From the NCBI GenBank assembly GCA_963724975.1, contig CAVRXB010000005.1, positions 806,001-870,000 of the forward strand: a DNA stretch of 64,000 nucleotides. Reading direction: 5' to 3'. The DNA comes from CAIWHR01 sp963724975. Its GTDB lineage: Bacteria; Pseudomonadota; Gammaproteobacteria; Burkholderiales; Casimicrobiaceae. The notes beneath the pieces were generated by a model. The model saw only the letters and a program-made list of their open reading frames with translations. It did not search any database and was not told the origin of the DNA. Below, piece by piece: positions 8,057 through 16,566 of the stretch. The position numbers and the translations under genes are program-made. The first letter of the stretch is position 1. Each line of letters opens with the position of its first letter.

Positions 8057-10381
8057 TCATTGGGTTACTGGGGCCACCGGGTTAACGATCTTCTTGAAGA
8101 CATCGAACGTATCGTCGACTCTTTCCATGCGGCGGCGGAGATCCTCGACGATGGTCTTGAGATCGAGCTCGTTCTCGACGACTCGGGGCGTGATGAACAT
8201 CACGAGCTCGGTGCGGTTGTTCTTGAGCTCCTGCGTGCCGAACAGACCGCCGATGATGGGAATGCGCGAAAGAAGCGGCAGCCCGCTCGATGTGTTCGCC
8301 TTGGTCTCGCCGATAAGACCGCCCATCACCATCGTCTGGCCCGTCTGCACGTTGACCATCGTCTGAATCGAGCGCGTGTTGATCGGCGGCGCATCGCCCG
8401 GATTGACCGTGGTGCCCGGATCGCTGACCTCCACCTGCACGTCGAGCGTCACGAGGCCGCCCTGATTGATGTGCGGCGTCACCTGCATCAGCACGCCGGT
8501 GTCGATGTATTGCGACGTCGTCGTCACGACGTTCGTCGTGCTGCCGACGATGCTTTGCTGATTGATCGGAATCTTGTCGCCGGCCTTGATCGTCGCCTTC
8601 TGGTTGTCGAGCGCCGCGAGATGCGGATTCGCGATCACCTTCGTGTCCCCGTACTGGTCGAGCAGGTGCAGCGCAGCCTGGACGCCACCCGGAAAGTTCG
8701 CATTGTTGATGATGTAGTAGAACCCCTGGGCGAGCGCGAGCCCGGGGTTGACGACCGCCGTTGCGGCTGTCCTTGCGGCTGCAGCCGCGAGTGGTATAGG
8801 CACAGCGGGATTGATCGGAGTCGACTGATTGCGCGTGACATTGCCGCCCGACCCTCGTCCTGACGGCGCACCACCCTTGAACAGCCACTCGACGCCGAAT
8901 TCCAGAGTGTCGGTCAGCGAAACAGACGCGATCGTGACCTCGATCGCGACCTGCCGCGGCGGAACATCGAGCTTTTTCAGCGCGGCTTCGATGATGCGGT
9001 ATTCCTGCGCTGTGGCGATGATGAGCAGCGTGTTGTTGTCCTTGTCGGCGACGACCTGGATGTTGCGAACGATGCCGAGGCCTTCGGCGCTGGCCCCGGC
9101 GCCAGCGCCGCCGCGCGCCGCAGCCTGACCCTGTGGCTGCGCCTGCGGTTGCGTCTGCACGGTGATCGTCGGCTGGATGACCGCCGGCTGCGGTTGAAAC
9201 GTCGGCGGGTTCACGATCGATCCCGCAGGCGTGCCTGGCGCGAGCGTGGGCGCCGACGGAGCCGCGGCCGGCGGCGCGCGGCCGGTGAACGCCTGCGTGA
9301 GCAAGGGTCCGAGTTTTTCGGCGCGCTGGTTTTGCAGGTTGTAGACGAAAAAGCTCGGACCATCGCCGGTGCCGGCCTGGTCGAGACGCGCAATCCATTT
9401 CTTCGCTTCGTCGAGATATGCGGGCTGCGGCGTAATCACAAGCAGCGCGTTCAAGCGCTCGAGCGGGATGATGCGCAGAATCCCGGCAAGCGGGCTCGTC
9501 GCCTTGTCGCCGATGGCCTTGTCGAGCTCCTGCCCGACGGACTTCACGTCGGCGTACTGCAACGTAAACACACCGACCGACATGCCGGCCATCCAGTCGA
9601 TGTCGAACATGTCAACGGTTTCGACCAGATGCCGCAGTTCCTGCTCGGTGCCGGCGAGGATCAGCATGTTGCGGAGTTCGTCGACCCGCACGGCACTCGC
9701 GTCTTTCGCGAACGGCTCGAGTATCCGAAACATCTCGCGCACGCCGATGTAGCGCAGCGGCACGAGCTGCACCGAAAATCCCGGCGGCAACGCGCGCTGC
9801 GAGTTGCCGAGTTGGGGCGTGACATTGCCGCGCACGAGCGCTGCTTGCGGCAGGATGCGGTAGATCCCGGCTTCCTTCACCATTCCCGCCCCATTCATCC
9901 GCAACAACATCTCCAGGGTTCCCGGCAGCGCGTCGCGCGGGATGCCGGTGGTCGTGCGCAGCGTCACTGTTCCGCCGACGGAAGCGTCAATCGTGTACGC
10001 CTCGCCGAGAGTGTCGCCGAGAATGCTGCGCACCACCTCGCGGAGGTCGGCGCCCTCGAAATTGAGCACGACGGCGTTGCCGCTCGCCTGCACCGGCGTG
10101 CCCGCCGGCAGGCCGCCTCCCGGCAACTGGCCTTTCACAAGGACACCCGTGCCCTTGAAAATCCGCGCCTTTTCCTCGGCCGTCGGCAACCCGGGCTGCA
10201 GAGCGCGCTCCGCCGCATCCGCAAGCGCGGGAGATATCGCTTGGGTTGTCTTAAGCGGCTTGGAGCGCGTCGAGACCTGCGGCGCGGAGTCCTCCGCCGG
10301 CTGCGTCGCGCAGGCCATGAGAGCGAGCGGCAGAGCGGAAACAAGTCCCTGACGAAGCAAACGGGCGATCGGCATGGTCAT
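8057..10381 (-). CDS. gspD: Type II secretion system secretin GspD
   Basis: A 774-residue outer-membrane secretin that forms the exit channel of the type II secretion system. It starts MTMPIARLL and has a lipoprotein signal ending LMAC (Cys24). N-terminal ring domains follow, with a Pro/Gln-rich linker near 430-470, then the conserved secretin domain: QVAIEVTIASVSL, VIANPHLAALDNQ, TGVLMQVTPHINQGG and LPLLSRIPIIGGLFG. It is the last gene of the operon, 34 bases after the xpsN/gspC-like gene. The start at 10381 has a GGAA site seven bases upstream. The lipid anchor may make a separate pilotin unnecessary; this is inference. Confidence 0.93.
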   Translation of the reverse strand: MTMPIARLLRQGLVSALPLALMACATQPAEDSAPQVSTRSKPLKTTQAISPALADAAERALQPGLPTAEEKARIFKGTGVLVKGQLPGGGLPAGTPVQASGNAVVLNFEGADLREVVRSILGDTLGEAYTIDASVGGTVTLRTTTGIPRDALPGTLEMLLRMNGAGMVKEAGIYRILPQAALVRGNVTPQLGNSQRALPPGFSVQLVPLRYIGVREMFRILEPFAKDASAVRVDELRNMLILAGTEQELRHLVETVDMFDIDWMAGMSVGVFTLQYADVKSVGQELDKAIGDKATSPLAGILRIIPLERLNALLVITPQPAYLDEAKKWIARLDQAGTGDGPSFFVYNLQNQRAEKLGPLLTQAFTGRAPPAAAPSAPTLAPGTPAGSIVNPPTFQPQPAVIQPTITVQTQPQAQPQGQAAARGGAGAGASAEGLGIVRNIQVVADKDNNTLLIIATAQEYRIIEAALKKLDVPPRQVAIEVTIASVSLTDTLEFGVEWLFKGGAPSGRGSGGNVTRNQSTPINPAVPIPLAAAAARTAATAVVNPGLALAQGFYYIINNANFPGGVQAALHLLDQYGDTKVIANPHLAALDNQKATIKAGDKIPINQQSIVGSTTNVVTTTSQYIDTGVLMQVTPHINQGGLVTLDVQVEVSDPGTTVNPGDAPPINTRSIQTMVNVQTGQTMVMGGLIGETKANTSSGLPLLSRIPIIGGLFGTQELKNNRTELVMFITPRVVENELDLKTIVEDLRRRMERVDDTFDVFKKIVNPVAPVTQ

Positions 10382-10415
10382 TGTTATTTTCCGGTTGTCG
10401 CGCGAGCGCATGCCG

Positions 10416-11288
10416 TCAACGCTGCGGTGCGGTGGGGTTGGGGGTTCGTTGCTGGTAGGTGCGGTACACCTCCGCCCAGCGCGGATCAGCTGCGGCTCCC
10501 GCCGCGGGTGCAGCAGCAGGAGCGGCAGATGGGGGAGAAGCAGCAGCGGGCGCAGGCGAGGGAATCGGATTGCCGTCCGGCGTCGACGTCTGCGACTGAA
10601 CGGCGGCTTGCGCCGCGCGTGCAGCGCGACGGCGCTCGGCGAGGGAACCCTCGGCGGTACCGGCAGGCTGCGCTGCGGCGGTGCCCGCCGGGGCAGGCGC
10701 GACGGGCACGGGCGCTGTCGCGGGCGCCCCCGCGGGCGCGGCGGCGGCTGCGGGCGCCGCGGGCTGTACGGTGGGGCGCGGGTTCGTGACGACGCGCAGC
10801 ACCAGTTCCTCGCTCTCATCGCCAAGGGCCAAGCGAACGCGATCGGGCTTCACGTCGGCCACGAGAATGCCGTTGACGGTGTCCCCCTGCAGGACGCGGC
10901 GCGACTTGCCGCCGGCGGCGGTCTCGCGCAGGAACGCCGTGTTCTTGCCGCCGATCACCATGGTGCCGGTCAACGCGAATTGTCCGCGCTGCAGCCGCGC
11001 CTTCGACGAATCGGTGAGGAGAACGGGCGCCGGCCGGCGCGTCGGATTGAACAGCGTGCGCTGGACGGTATCCGAAAGCGCGGCGGTTCCGCCGGCAATC
11101 GCGTATTCGGGCAGCAGCGATGTGACCACGGGGCGAGGCGCAACCGGCTCTTCCGGCGGCGGCGACAAGCGAAGCTCGCGCCCAAAATTGGTCTCCCAGG
11201 CGACAACCACCGCGGCAACAAGCAATGGAACGAGCCACCACAGCGCAGCGCGAAGGCGGATCCGGAATTCGTTGATCGCTTCGGCCAT
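10416..11288 (-). CDS. Type II secretion inner-membrane protein, GspC/XpsN-like
   Basis: A 290-residue protein with one N-terminal membrane segment (LWWLVPLLVAAVVVAW, residues 16-31) and a periplasmic part. The stretch FALTGTMVIGG, RRVLQGDTVNGILVADVKPDRVRL and ELVLRV has the strand pattern of the GspC homology-region domain, which links the inner-membrane platform to the secretin. A long Ala/Pro-rich C-terminal tail follows. It lies between gspM and gspD, the position that xpsN holds in Xanthomonas, whose product is the GspC equivalent. No other gspC is present in the operon, so this is the likely replacement. The exact name (GspC or GspN) is uncertain. Confidence 0.75.
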   Translation of the reverse strand: MAEAINEFRIRLRAALWWLVPLLVAAVVVAWETNFGRELRLSPPPEEPVAPRPVVTSLLPEYAIAGGTAALSDTVQRTLFNPTRRPAPVLLTDSSKARLQRGQFALTGTMVIGGKNTAFLRETAAGGKSRRVLQGDTVNGILVADVKPDRVRLALGDESEELVLRVVTNPRPTVQPAAPAAAAAPAGAPATAPVPVAPAPAGTAAAQPAGTAEGSLAERRRAARAAQAAVQSQTSTPDGNPIPSPAPAAASPPSAAPAAAPAAGAAADPRWAEVYRTYQQRTPNPTAPQR

Positions 11289-11291
11289 GGT

Positions 11292-11888
11292 TTACTTTTT
11301 CTGCGGCTCGGCGAAGTCGAATGCGGCGACGTCGAGCTGCACGTTGACCTCGGGTTCCTGGCCGGCCGCCGGCCGGAATCCGCGGAACGCGTTCATCGGC
11401 CGCAGTGTCAGGTTCTCGACGACAAGGTACGGTTGCTGCGATTCGAGCGCGTACAAAATCTTCTGCAGGTTCGGCGTCGTGGCGAAAAATTGCACGTTGA
11501 GCCCGATTTGCCGGTAGCGGCCGTCGTCCTTCGGCGCCTGGTTCTGGCTGATCGTGATGCGGCCGCCGTTGCCTTCGACCGCAGCGCGCACGATCTCCTG
11601 CAATTCGGCGCCAGCGAGGTTCGCGGCGCTGTTCTTGAGGAAGAAGCGGCGCGCATCCTTTTCTCGCATCACATCGAGCGCCCGCTTGTATTCGGGCGCC
11701 TGCGCCGCCACGCGCCGATAGGTGTCGAGCCGATCGGTCATCGACGCGATCGCGTTGTCGTAGTGCCGGTGCAGCAGGACGACCGGCAACAGCAGCAACG
11801 AAAGCGCGATCACGGCGGCGATCACGAACAGCGCGATGGCCAGTGCCCGCTGCTGATTCGCCGGGAGTCTTGCGATCGCCGCGTTCAT
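11292..11888 (-). CDS. gspM: Type II secretion system protein GspM
   Basis: A 198-residue inner-membrane platform protein with one membrane segment (ALAIALFVIAAVIALSLLLL, 15-34) followed by a coiled region (MTDRLDTYRRVAAQ) and a ferredoxin-like periplasmic domain (GGRITISQNQAP, QIGLNVQFFATTPNLQKIL, QQPYLVVENLTLRP). This is the GspM class found in XpsM-type operons. It would bind GspL and stabilise the ATPase platform. Its ATG overlaps the stop of gspL by four bases (ATGA), indicating translational coupling. Confidence 0.85.
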   Translation of the reverse strand: MNAAIARLPANQQRALAIALFVIAAVIALSLLLLPVVLLHRHYDNAIASMTDRLDTYRRVAAQAPEYKRALDVMREKDARRFFLKNSAANLAGAELQEIVRAAVEGNGGRITISQNQAPKDDGRYRQIGLNVQFFATTPNLQKILYALESQQPYLVVENLTLRPMNAFRGFRPAAGQEPEVNVQLDVAAFDFAEPQKK

Positions 11889-13468
11889 GGCTCGCCCTGT
11901 TCAGCAGGTTGGGCAGGTGCAGTCGGGATCGCGCCCGACGTCACCACTTGTCCGTTTACGATCGCGGTGGGCGGCGCATTGGCCGACGGCGGGGCGACCG
12001 ACCCGGGCGGCGGCGGCATGTCCCTAGGAACCGACATTCCCGGCGGCGCTACCGGCTGCTGGGGCGAGGGTACGAATGCGGGTGGGGGACGATACGCGGG
12101 CGCGGCAAGAGGCGGCGAGGTCGGTGGCGCCGTCGGTGAAAGCGCCGGTCCAGTTGCCGCAGAGACAGGCGCCGGCGCTGCAGCGGCCGGCTGCGAAGCC
12201 GCGGGTGCAGCTGGGGCGGCGGTCGGTGCGGCCGAGGGGGGCGCGACCTCCGAGCTTGCGAGTTGCAACGGCGCGGGCGGCGGCGTCGGCGCGACCTGCG
12301 CGCCGAGATCGAATATCTCGCCGGGCCCAGGCTGGATCTTGGTCGTCGGCGACCGGGGCGCGGCTTCCACAAACACCTTCGATTCCTCGAGCAGTGAAAC
12401 GAGGCGACCGGCATTTGCGCTCTCACCGCGCAGCAGGAGTTCGCGACGCGGTTCCTTGCCCCGCGGGGCGCTCTTGACCTCGAGCTGCGTGAGCCAAGTG
12501 TCGTCGGGGAGGAGCTTCGACACGTCGTTCAGCACCTGCACCTGGCTCGGGAATCCGTATTTCTTGCCGAGCACGTAGTTGTAGTCGCCCGTGATCGTTT
12601 CGAGCTGCTGGCGCAACCCGCTCGCGGCGTCCGCTTGCACGCGCGCACCAGCGGTGGTTTGCTGCAACGCGATTACGTAGCTTCGTTTTTGCCATATCGG
12701 CAACAAGATCGCGACGAGTACGACCAATGCGACCAGAGCGATCGGCACCCAAAGCCGCCAACGGCGCCACCAGGCGACGGCAGGGCGCTCTCCTGCGGGA
12801 AGCAGGTTGAGCCTCGACCCGCCTGAGATGGCAGGACCGTCCACACCTGGTGAGTCCGGCGTGACCGCAACGACGGTCGCCCCCCAGCTCTCCGCGCGTC
12901 GGCGGGCTTCGGTCACCACGTTGCGTAACGCCGCCGCCCAATCAACGCGAATCTCGCCCTTTTTTGCATCGCGCCCGACGACGACCGCGTCGAAGTGAAG
13001 CTCGTCCGGCTTGAACGGCGTGTGGCGGTCGAGGTCGTAGGAAAGCGCCTGCCTCAGGTCCTGCTCGACAGCCGCAGGCAGCCGCATTTCCTTGCGCAGC
13101 ACCTGGCCCGCGGGCAGCGCGACGACGAGCTTCGGAGCCGCTGGACCCCCGCCGTGCGCGACCTTTGGCAAGACGTCGATCACCGCGCGTCCCGTCTGCT
13201 GGACGAACGCCGGATCGCCGGTCAGCGGAATGTGCGCAGAGGCCGCATAGGCAAGCGCACCGTTGCTCGTGCGCGGCACCCACAACACGGCGACATCCTG
13301 TGCAAATGCAAGAACGGGACGAAGCATGCGCCGCTTCAATGCCGCGCGGGGCGCCGCCGGAACCAATGGCGCGAGCTGCCCCGTCCACCAGCGCCAGAAC
13401 GCGGGCAGTCCCACGCGATGCGCGAATTCGCGCATTCGTTGCCGAAGGTCAGCGATTAAGTTGGCCAT
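11885..13468 (-). CDS. gspL: Type II secretion system protein GspL (PilN-type periplasmic part)
   Basis: A 527-residue bitopic protein that recruits the GspE ATPase to the membrane. The N-terminal half carries an actin-like cytoplasmic domain (KLVVALPAGQVLRKEMRLP, SYDLDRHTPFKPDELHFD). A membrane segment sits near 245-265 (LWVPIALVALVVLVAILLPI), followed by a PilN-like domain (LLPDDTWLTQLEVK, LLLRGESANAGRLVSLLE). The last 150 residues or so are an unusual Pro/Ala-rich low-complexity tail, making the protein clearly longer than typical GspL. It overlaps gspK by 20 bases at its start and gspM by four at its end. Confidence 0.87.
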   Translation of the reverse strand: MANLIADLRQRMREFAHRVGLPAFWRWWTGQLAPLVPAAPRAALKRRMLRPVLAFAQDVAVLWVPRTSNGALAYAASAHIPLTGDPAFVQQTGRAVIDVLPKVAHGGGPAAPKLVVALPAGQVLRKEMRLPAAVEQDLRQALSYDLDRHTPFKPDELHFDAVVVGRDAKKGEIRVDWAAALRNVVTEARRRAESWGATVVAVTPDSPGVDGPAISGGSRLNLLPAGERPAVAWWRRWRLWVPIALVALVVLVAILLPIWQKRSYVIALQQTTAGARVQADAASGLRQQLETITGDYNYVLGKKYGFPSQVQVLNDVSKLLPDDTWLTQLEVKSAPRGKEPRRELLLRGESANAGRLVSLLEESKVFVEAAPRSPTTKIQPGPGEIFDLGAQVAPTPPPAPLQLASSEVAPPSAAPTAAPAAPAASQPAAAAPAPVSAATGPALSPTAPPTSPPLAAPAYRPPPAFVPSPQQPVAPPGMSVPRDMPPPPGSVAPPSANAPPTAIVNGQVVTSGAIPTAPAQPAEQGEP

Positions 13469-14435
13469 TGCTCATGCCGGTCGCCATGGAGGGGCCGGTG
13501 TCGCCGTTCTCTGTGGACGGTTGGGGCGGAGGCGCGCGCGCGCCTTCCTGCCATAGCAGCGCAATCATCGGCCGCCGGGGATCGACTGACGGGCGCAGCA
13601 CCGCTTCGCGGACGAAGGTTACACCATCGGGCATCGTCGCCTCGGCCCGGATGCGCCACACCGGGGTCGCTCCCGCCGCGAATCCCCGCGCTTGCGGGAA
13701 TGGCGGAACCGCAAGCTTGTTCGCGAGCGCGTCTTTGCGTTGCGCGATGTACGCATCGACCACTTCGGGGGTGACGTTGGGAATCGCGAGCAGCACTTCG
13801 CGCGATGCCGTCAAGGGATTTATCCCGGGCTGTCGCGAGTAGACGGTGATGCTGTCGGCGATACGCTCGACGAGACCCGGAGTCACGCCAAGCACGCGAG
13901 CGAGCTCGCCAATCGAATTAAATGGCGCGTTCGAAGGCTTGTAGGTCTTGCCGGCGGCGCGATAGTCGGGTTCCTCGGCACCGTTGGGTCGCTTGAGGTC
14001 GTCGACGTCGCGCCAGTCGGCAATCGCCGCCAGCACGCTGTCGGCGGCGAACGCATCGAGGCCGCCGACATTTTGCAGCAATCCCTTGAGCAGCGGGTCG
14101 GCCGCCTTGTTGAGATCGATGCGCGCCGACTCGTCGACGGCAACGGTCGTCAGCTTGACCTCGCCATCGAGCCACGTCTGCGCGGAACCGTCGGCTTGCC
14201 ACACGTCGGGCAGGTTGCGCGGGCGCGTCAGCTCGAGCGCCGTTCGCTCGATGGCGCCGTCCGCGGCAGCGCGCGCCTGCGCGAGTGACAGCGCGTTGCG
14301 CGCGGCAACCGCCTCACCGTGCATGCTGAACGCGAATCCGCTCGCGATTACGGTGAGCAGAATCGTCAGCCACAGCACCGCAATCAGGGCGATGCCGCTC
14401 TGACGCGCGCAAGCAAGTTGGCGGGTGCGGCGCAT
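13449..14435 (-). CDS. gspK: Type II secretion minor pseudopilin GspK
   Basis: A 328-residue pseudopilin that caps the tip of the secretion pseudopilus. The N-terminus has the prepilin peptidase site before G|IALIAVLWLTILLTVIA. As usual for GspK, the residue at +5 is not Glu. The large globular part contains the helix-hairpin-helix-like signature (SIGELARVLGVTPGLVERI) and NPLTASREVLLAIPNVTPE. The start at 14435 is chosen because it overlaps the gspJ stop as ATGA and places the cleavage site correctly; the frame is open further upstream but would run into gspJ. Confidence 0.9.
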   Translation of the reverse strand: MRRTRQLACARQSGIALIAVLWLTILLTVIASGFAFSMHGEAVAARNALSLAQARAAADGAIERTALELTRPRNLPDVWQADGSAQTWLDGEVKLTTVAVDESARIDLNKAADPLLKGLLQNVGGLDAFAADSVLAAIADWRDVDDLKRPNGAEEPDYRAAGKTYKPSNAPFNSIGELARVLGVTPGLVERIADSITVYSRQPGINPLTASREVLLAIPNVTPEVVDAYIAQRKDALANKLAVPPFPQARGFAAGATPVWRIRAEATMPDGVTFVREAVLRPSVDPRRPMIALLWQEGARAPPPQPSTENGDTGPSMATGMSNGQLNR

Positions 14436-15112
14436 CAGCCGGCCCCCACGCAGCGGTTGCGCGCAGCGTCGTACGACGCGCACGCGGATTCCGGCGCGCG
14501 CCGGGGTTCGACCACCAGCGTGGGCCAGGACATGCCCTTGACCGGCTTCACGTCGATTCGAATGAGGAGCGGCAGCCGCTGGCGGTCGTCCCAGCGATCG
14601 CGCCAGCTGGGAATGTCGACGTCGGCAGCATCCGCATCGCGCCCGAAATAGGAAACGCGCAGTTCGGCGATACCTTCGGCGAGCACCGAATGCTCGGCTG
14701 CGGTGAATTCCGGATTTTCCGTCGCCGCGAGATCGGGGATCATTCGCTCCAGAACGAGCTGCGACTTGTCGCCATTGCGCATCACCGCGAGGCGGAAGAA
14801 ATACGCGCCGCCTTCCTGCACGCGAGGCGGCATCGCCGCGACATAGCGAAGCTCGTCACGTTCGCCGGCGAATATCAGCGGAAGCTCGGCCGCCTTTTTC
14901 AGCCTGAGCGGAAGCTCCGCCTCGATCTGCTCGCGCAAGAACGCCTGTGCTTGACGCATGGATGACACTTCATCGGCCTTCGCTTCGCCGCCGTCCCAGC
15001 TGCGCGCGGCCATCGACAGGGAGGCGAACATCAAAGAGGCGATGAGCGCCATCAGCAGGAGCGCGATGATGAGCTCGATCAGCGTGAAGCCTGCGTTGCG
15101 CGCGGCGTTCAT
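14435..15112 (-). CDS. gspJ: Type II secretion minor pseudopilin GspJ
   Basis: A 225-residue minor pseudopilin. The start MNAARNAG|FTLIELIIALLLMALIA has the prepilin cleavage site with Phe at +1 and Glu at +5. The remainder includes SWRDRWDDRQRLPLLIRIDV, typical of GspJ. It would form a trimer with GspI and GspK at the pseudopilus tip. The ATG at 15112 overlaps the gspI stop and the stop overlaps the gspK start, so the genes are translationally coupled. Confidence 0.9.
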   Translation of the reverse strand: MNAARNAGFTLIELIIALLLMALIASLMFASLSMAARSWDGGEAKADEVSSMRQAQAFLREQIEAELPLRLKKAAELPLIFAGERDELRYVAAMPPRVQEGGAYFFRLAVMRNGDKSQLVLERMIPDLAATENPEFTAAEHSVLAEGIAELRVSYFGRDADAADVDIPSWRDRWDDRQRLPLLIRIDVKPVKGMSWPTLVVEPRRAPESACASYDAARNRCVGAG

Positions 15113-15549
15113 CGCGTGTCCTTCGCGGCGATGCGCGTGGTCGCGAGGGCGAGGGTGCGCCTCCCGCCGTTCGCCGCCGGAAAGGCAACTTCGACGCTCA
15201 CTCGATAGAGGCGCAGCGGCAGCGATTCGGAGCCGCGCTCGGTGTCCGGATTGACCCCCGGCGCCGCGTAGGGCGCGACGCGCGTCGTCCATTCGATGCG
15301 GCCGTCGTCGACCGTGCCCTGCTGCGTCGCCTCGCGTAGCGGTTGCGCCGACGCGGCCTCGGCGAGCACGCTTTCGGCAACCAGCACCGCGCGACTCATG
15401 TCATCGGCGGCCGACGCGTTTTGCAGTGCGCCGGAAAATAGCCGGAACAGCGCCGTGCCGACAAGCGACAGGATCACGAATGCGACCAGCACCTCGAGCA
15501 GCGAAAAGCCGCGCGCGCGATGGACCCGTTGCCGTCGGTGGCAAATCAT
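15109..15549 (-). CDS. gspI: Type II secretion minor pseudopilin GspI
   Basis: A 146-residue minor pseudopilin beginning MICHRRQRVHRARG|FSLLEVLVAFVILSLVG, with the processing site and Glu at +5. The body is short, as is usual for GspI, and contains IEWTTRV and LYRVSVEVAF typical of the family. It nucleates the tip complex with GspJ and GspK. It starts ten bases after the gspH stop and overlaps gspJ. Confidence 0.88.
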   Translation of the reverse strand: MICHRRQRVHRARGFSLLEVLVAFVILSLVGTALFRLFSGALQNASAADDMSRAVLVAESVLAEAASAQPLREATQQGTVDDGRIEWTTRVAPYAAPGVNPDTERGSESLPLRLYRVSVEVAFPAANGGRRTLALATTRIAAKDTR

Positions 15550-15559
15550 AGGCAGTCGT

Positions 15560-16036
15560 CTAGTCGAGGATGGCGATACGGCCGGTAAGCCAGTCGACGT
15601 CGACTTCGTATTTGCGCTCGCCCGCCGCGAGCGTGACGCGCCCGCCGTTCGAGCCGCCATCGGGAAAGAAGTGAATCGCGCCCGTCGTCTCGGTCACGAG
15701 ATCGCTCTGCGCGGTGAAGAGCTTCATCTGCATTTCGCGCGGCAACGTGTGGACGCGAGAATCGCGCTCGACCTGGAACGTCCGATGCTCGAGATCGAGC
15801 AGCACGCGAGTGTCCGTCCGGGTCGCCACGGCATCATTGCGCGCCATCCGCAGCCCAGCCGCGACCTTGCGCGCCGCGGTCTTCAGCTCGGTGTTCGACA
15901 CGCCGGGGCCGAGGATCGGTATCGCGACGGCGGCGATGATCGCCATCAGCGTCAGCACGACAAGCAGCTCGACGAGCGTCACACCGGTGGCGCGACGCGC
16001 GAGCAAAGCGCGCGAAGGTGAGTTGACTGAACGCAT
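15560..16036 (-). CDS. gspH: Type II secretion minor pseudopilin GspH
   Basis: A 158-residue pseudopilin with the type IV pilin-like start ATG|VTLVELLVVLTLMAIIAAVAIP, Glu at +5. The body has KTAARKVAAGLRMARNDAVATRTDT, the conserved helix of GspH/FimT proteins, followed by FFPDGGSNGGRVTL. It links the tip complex to the GspG shaft. The start at 16036 is 22 bases past the stop of gspG. Confidence 0.88.
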   Translation of the reverse strand: MRSVNSPSRALLARRATGVTLVELLVVLTLMAIIAAVAIPILGPGVSNTELKTAARKVAAGLRMARNDAVATRTDTRVLLDLEHRTFQVERDSRVHTLPREMQMKLFTAQSDLVTETTGAIHFFPDGGSNGGRVTLAAGERKYEVDVDWLTGRIAILD

Positions 16037-16058
16037 TTGTAGCGTACGAGCGGAGCGC

Positions 16059-16496
16059 CTACTGCTGTGCGCTCGAGATGTCCTTGTTAGGACCCTCGCC
16101 ACCCTCTTTGGCATCGGCGCCGAGCGAGATGATTTCGTACGGCGCGTTCGCGGCGGGCGACGTGTATTTGTATTCGGTGCCCCACGGATCCTTCGGCACC
16201 GACTGCTTCTTCCAATACGGCCCGTTCCAGTTGGCGACACCGGCGGGCGCGCTGACGAGAGCCTGCAATCCTTCCTGTGTCGTTGGATAGCGACCAATCT
16301 CGAGCTTGTAGAGATCGAGCGTCTGGCTGATCTGCCCCATCTCGATTTTCGCCGCGTCGGCCTTGGCTTTTTCGCCGCGACCGATATAGTTGCCGGCGAC
16401 AACGGTCATGATCACCGACAGCAGCACAAGCACGACCAGGATTTCGATCAGCGTCATGCCGCGGTTGGTTTTTCGCCTCATATGGGTCGGGGCCAT
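16059..16496 (-). CDS. gspG: Type II secretion major pseudopilin GspG
   Basis: A 145-residue major pseudopilin, the shaft subunit. The leader ends KTNRG|MTLIEILVVLVLLSVIM with Glu at +5. It has the GspG signatures YKLEIGRYPTTQEGLQALV and KKQSVPKDPWGTEYKY and the calcium-loop region near the end. Two in-frame ATGs exist at 16496 and 16481. The first is chosen because AGAGG lies seven bases upstream, whereas the second lacks a ribosome site. Confidence 0.93.
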   Translation of the reverse strand: MAPTHMRRKTNRGMTLIEILVVLVLLSVIMTVVAGNYIGRGEKAKADAAKIEMGQISQTLDLYKLEIGRYPTTQEGLQALVSAPAGVANWNGPYWKKQSVPKDPWGTEYKYTSPAANAPYEIISLGADAKEGGEGPNKDISSAQQ

Positions 16497-16566
16497 AGCC
16501 GTTCCTCTCGTTCGACGCGCACTCCCTGCGGGGCGCTCCACCCCGCCGCGGAGGGTTAGACAGGGT

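Noticed and set aside
10374..12578. A 734-codon open frame on the plus strand over gspC, gspM and gspL
   Set aside because: Antisense shadow of clearly conserved secretion genes; composition is of low-complexity Arg/Gly/Ala type.
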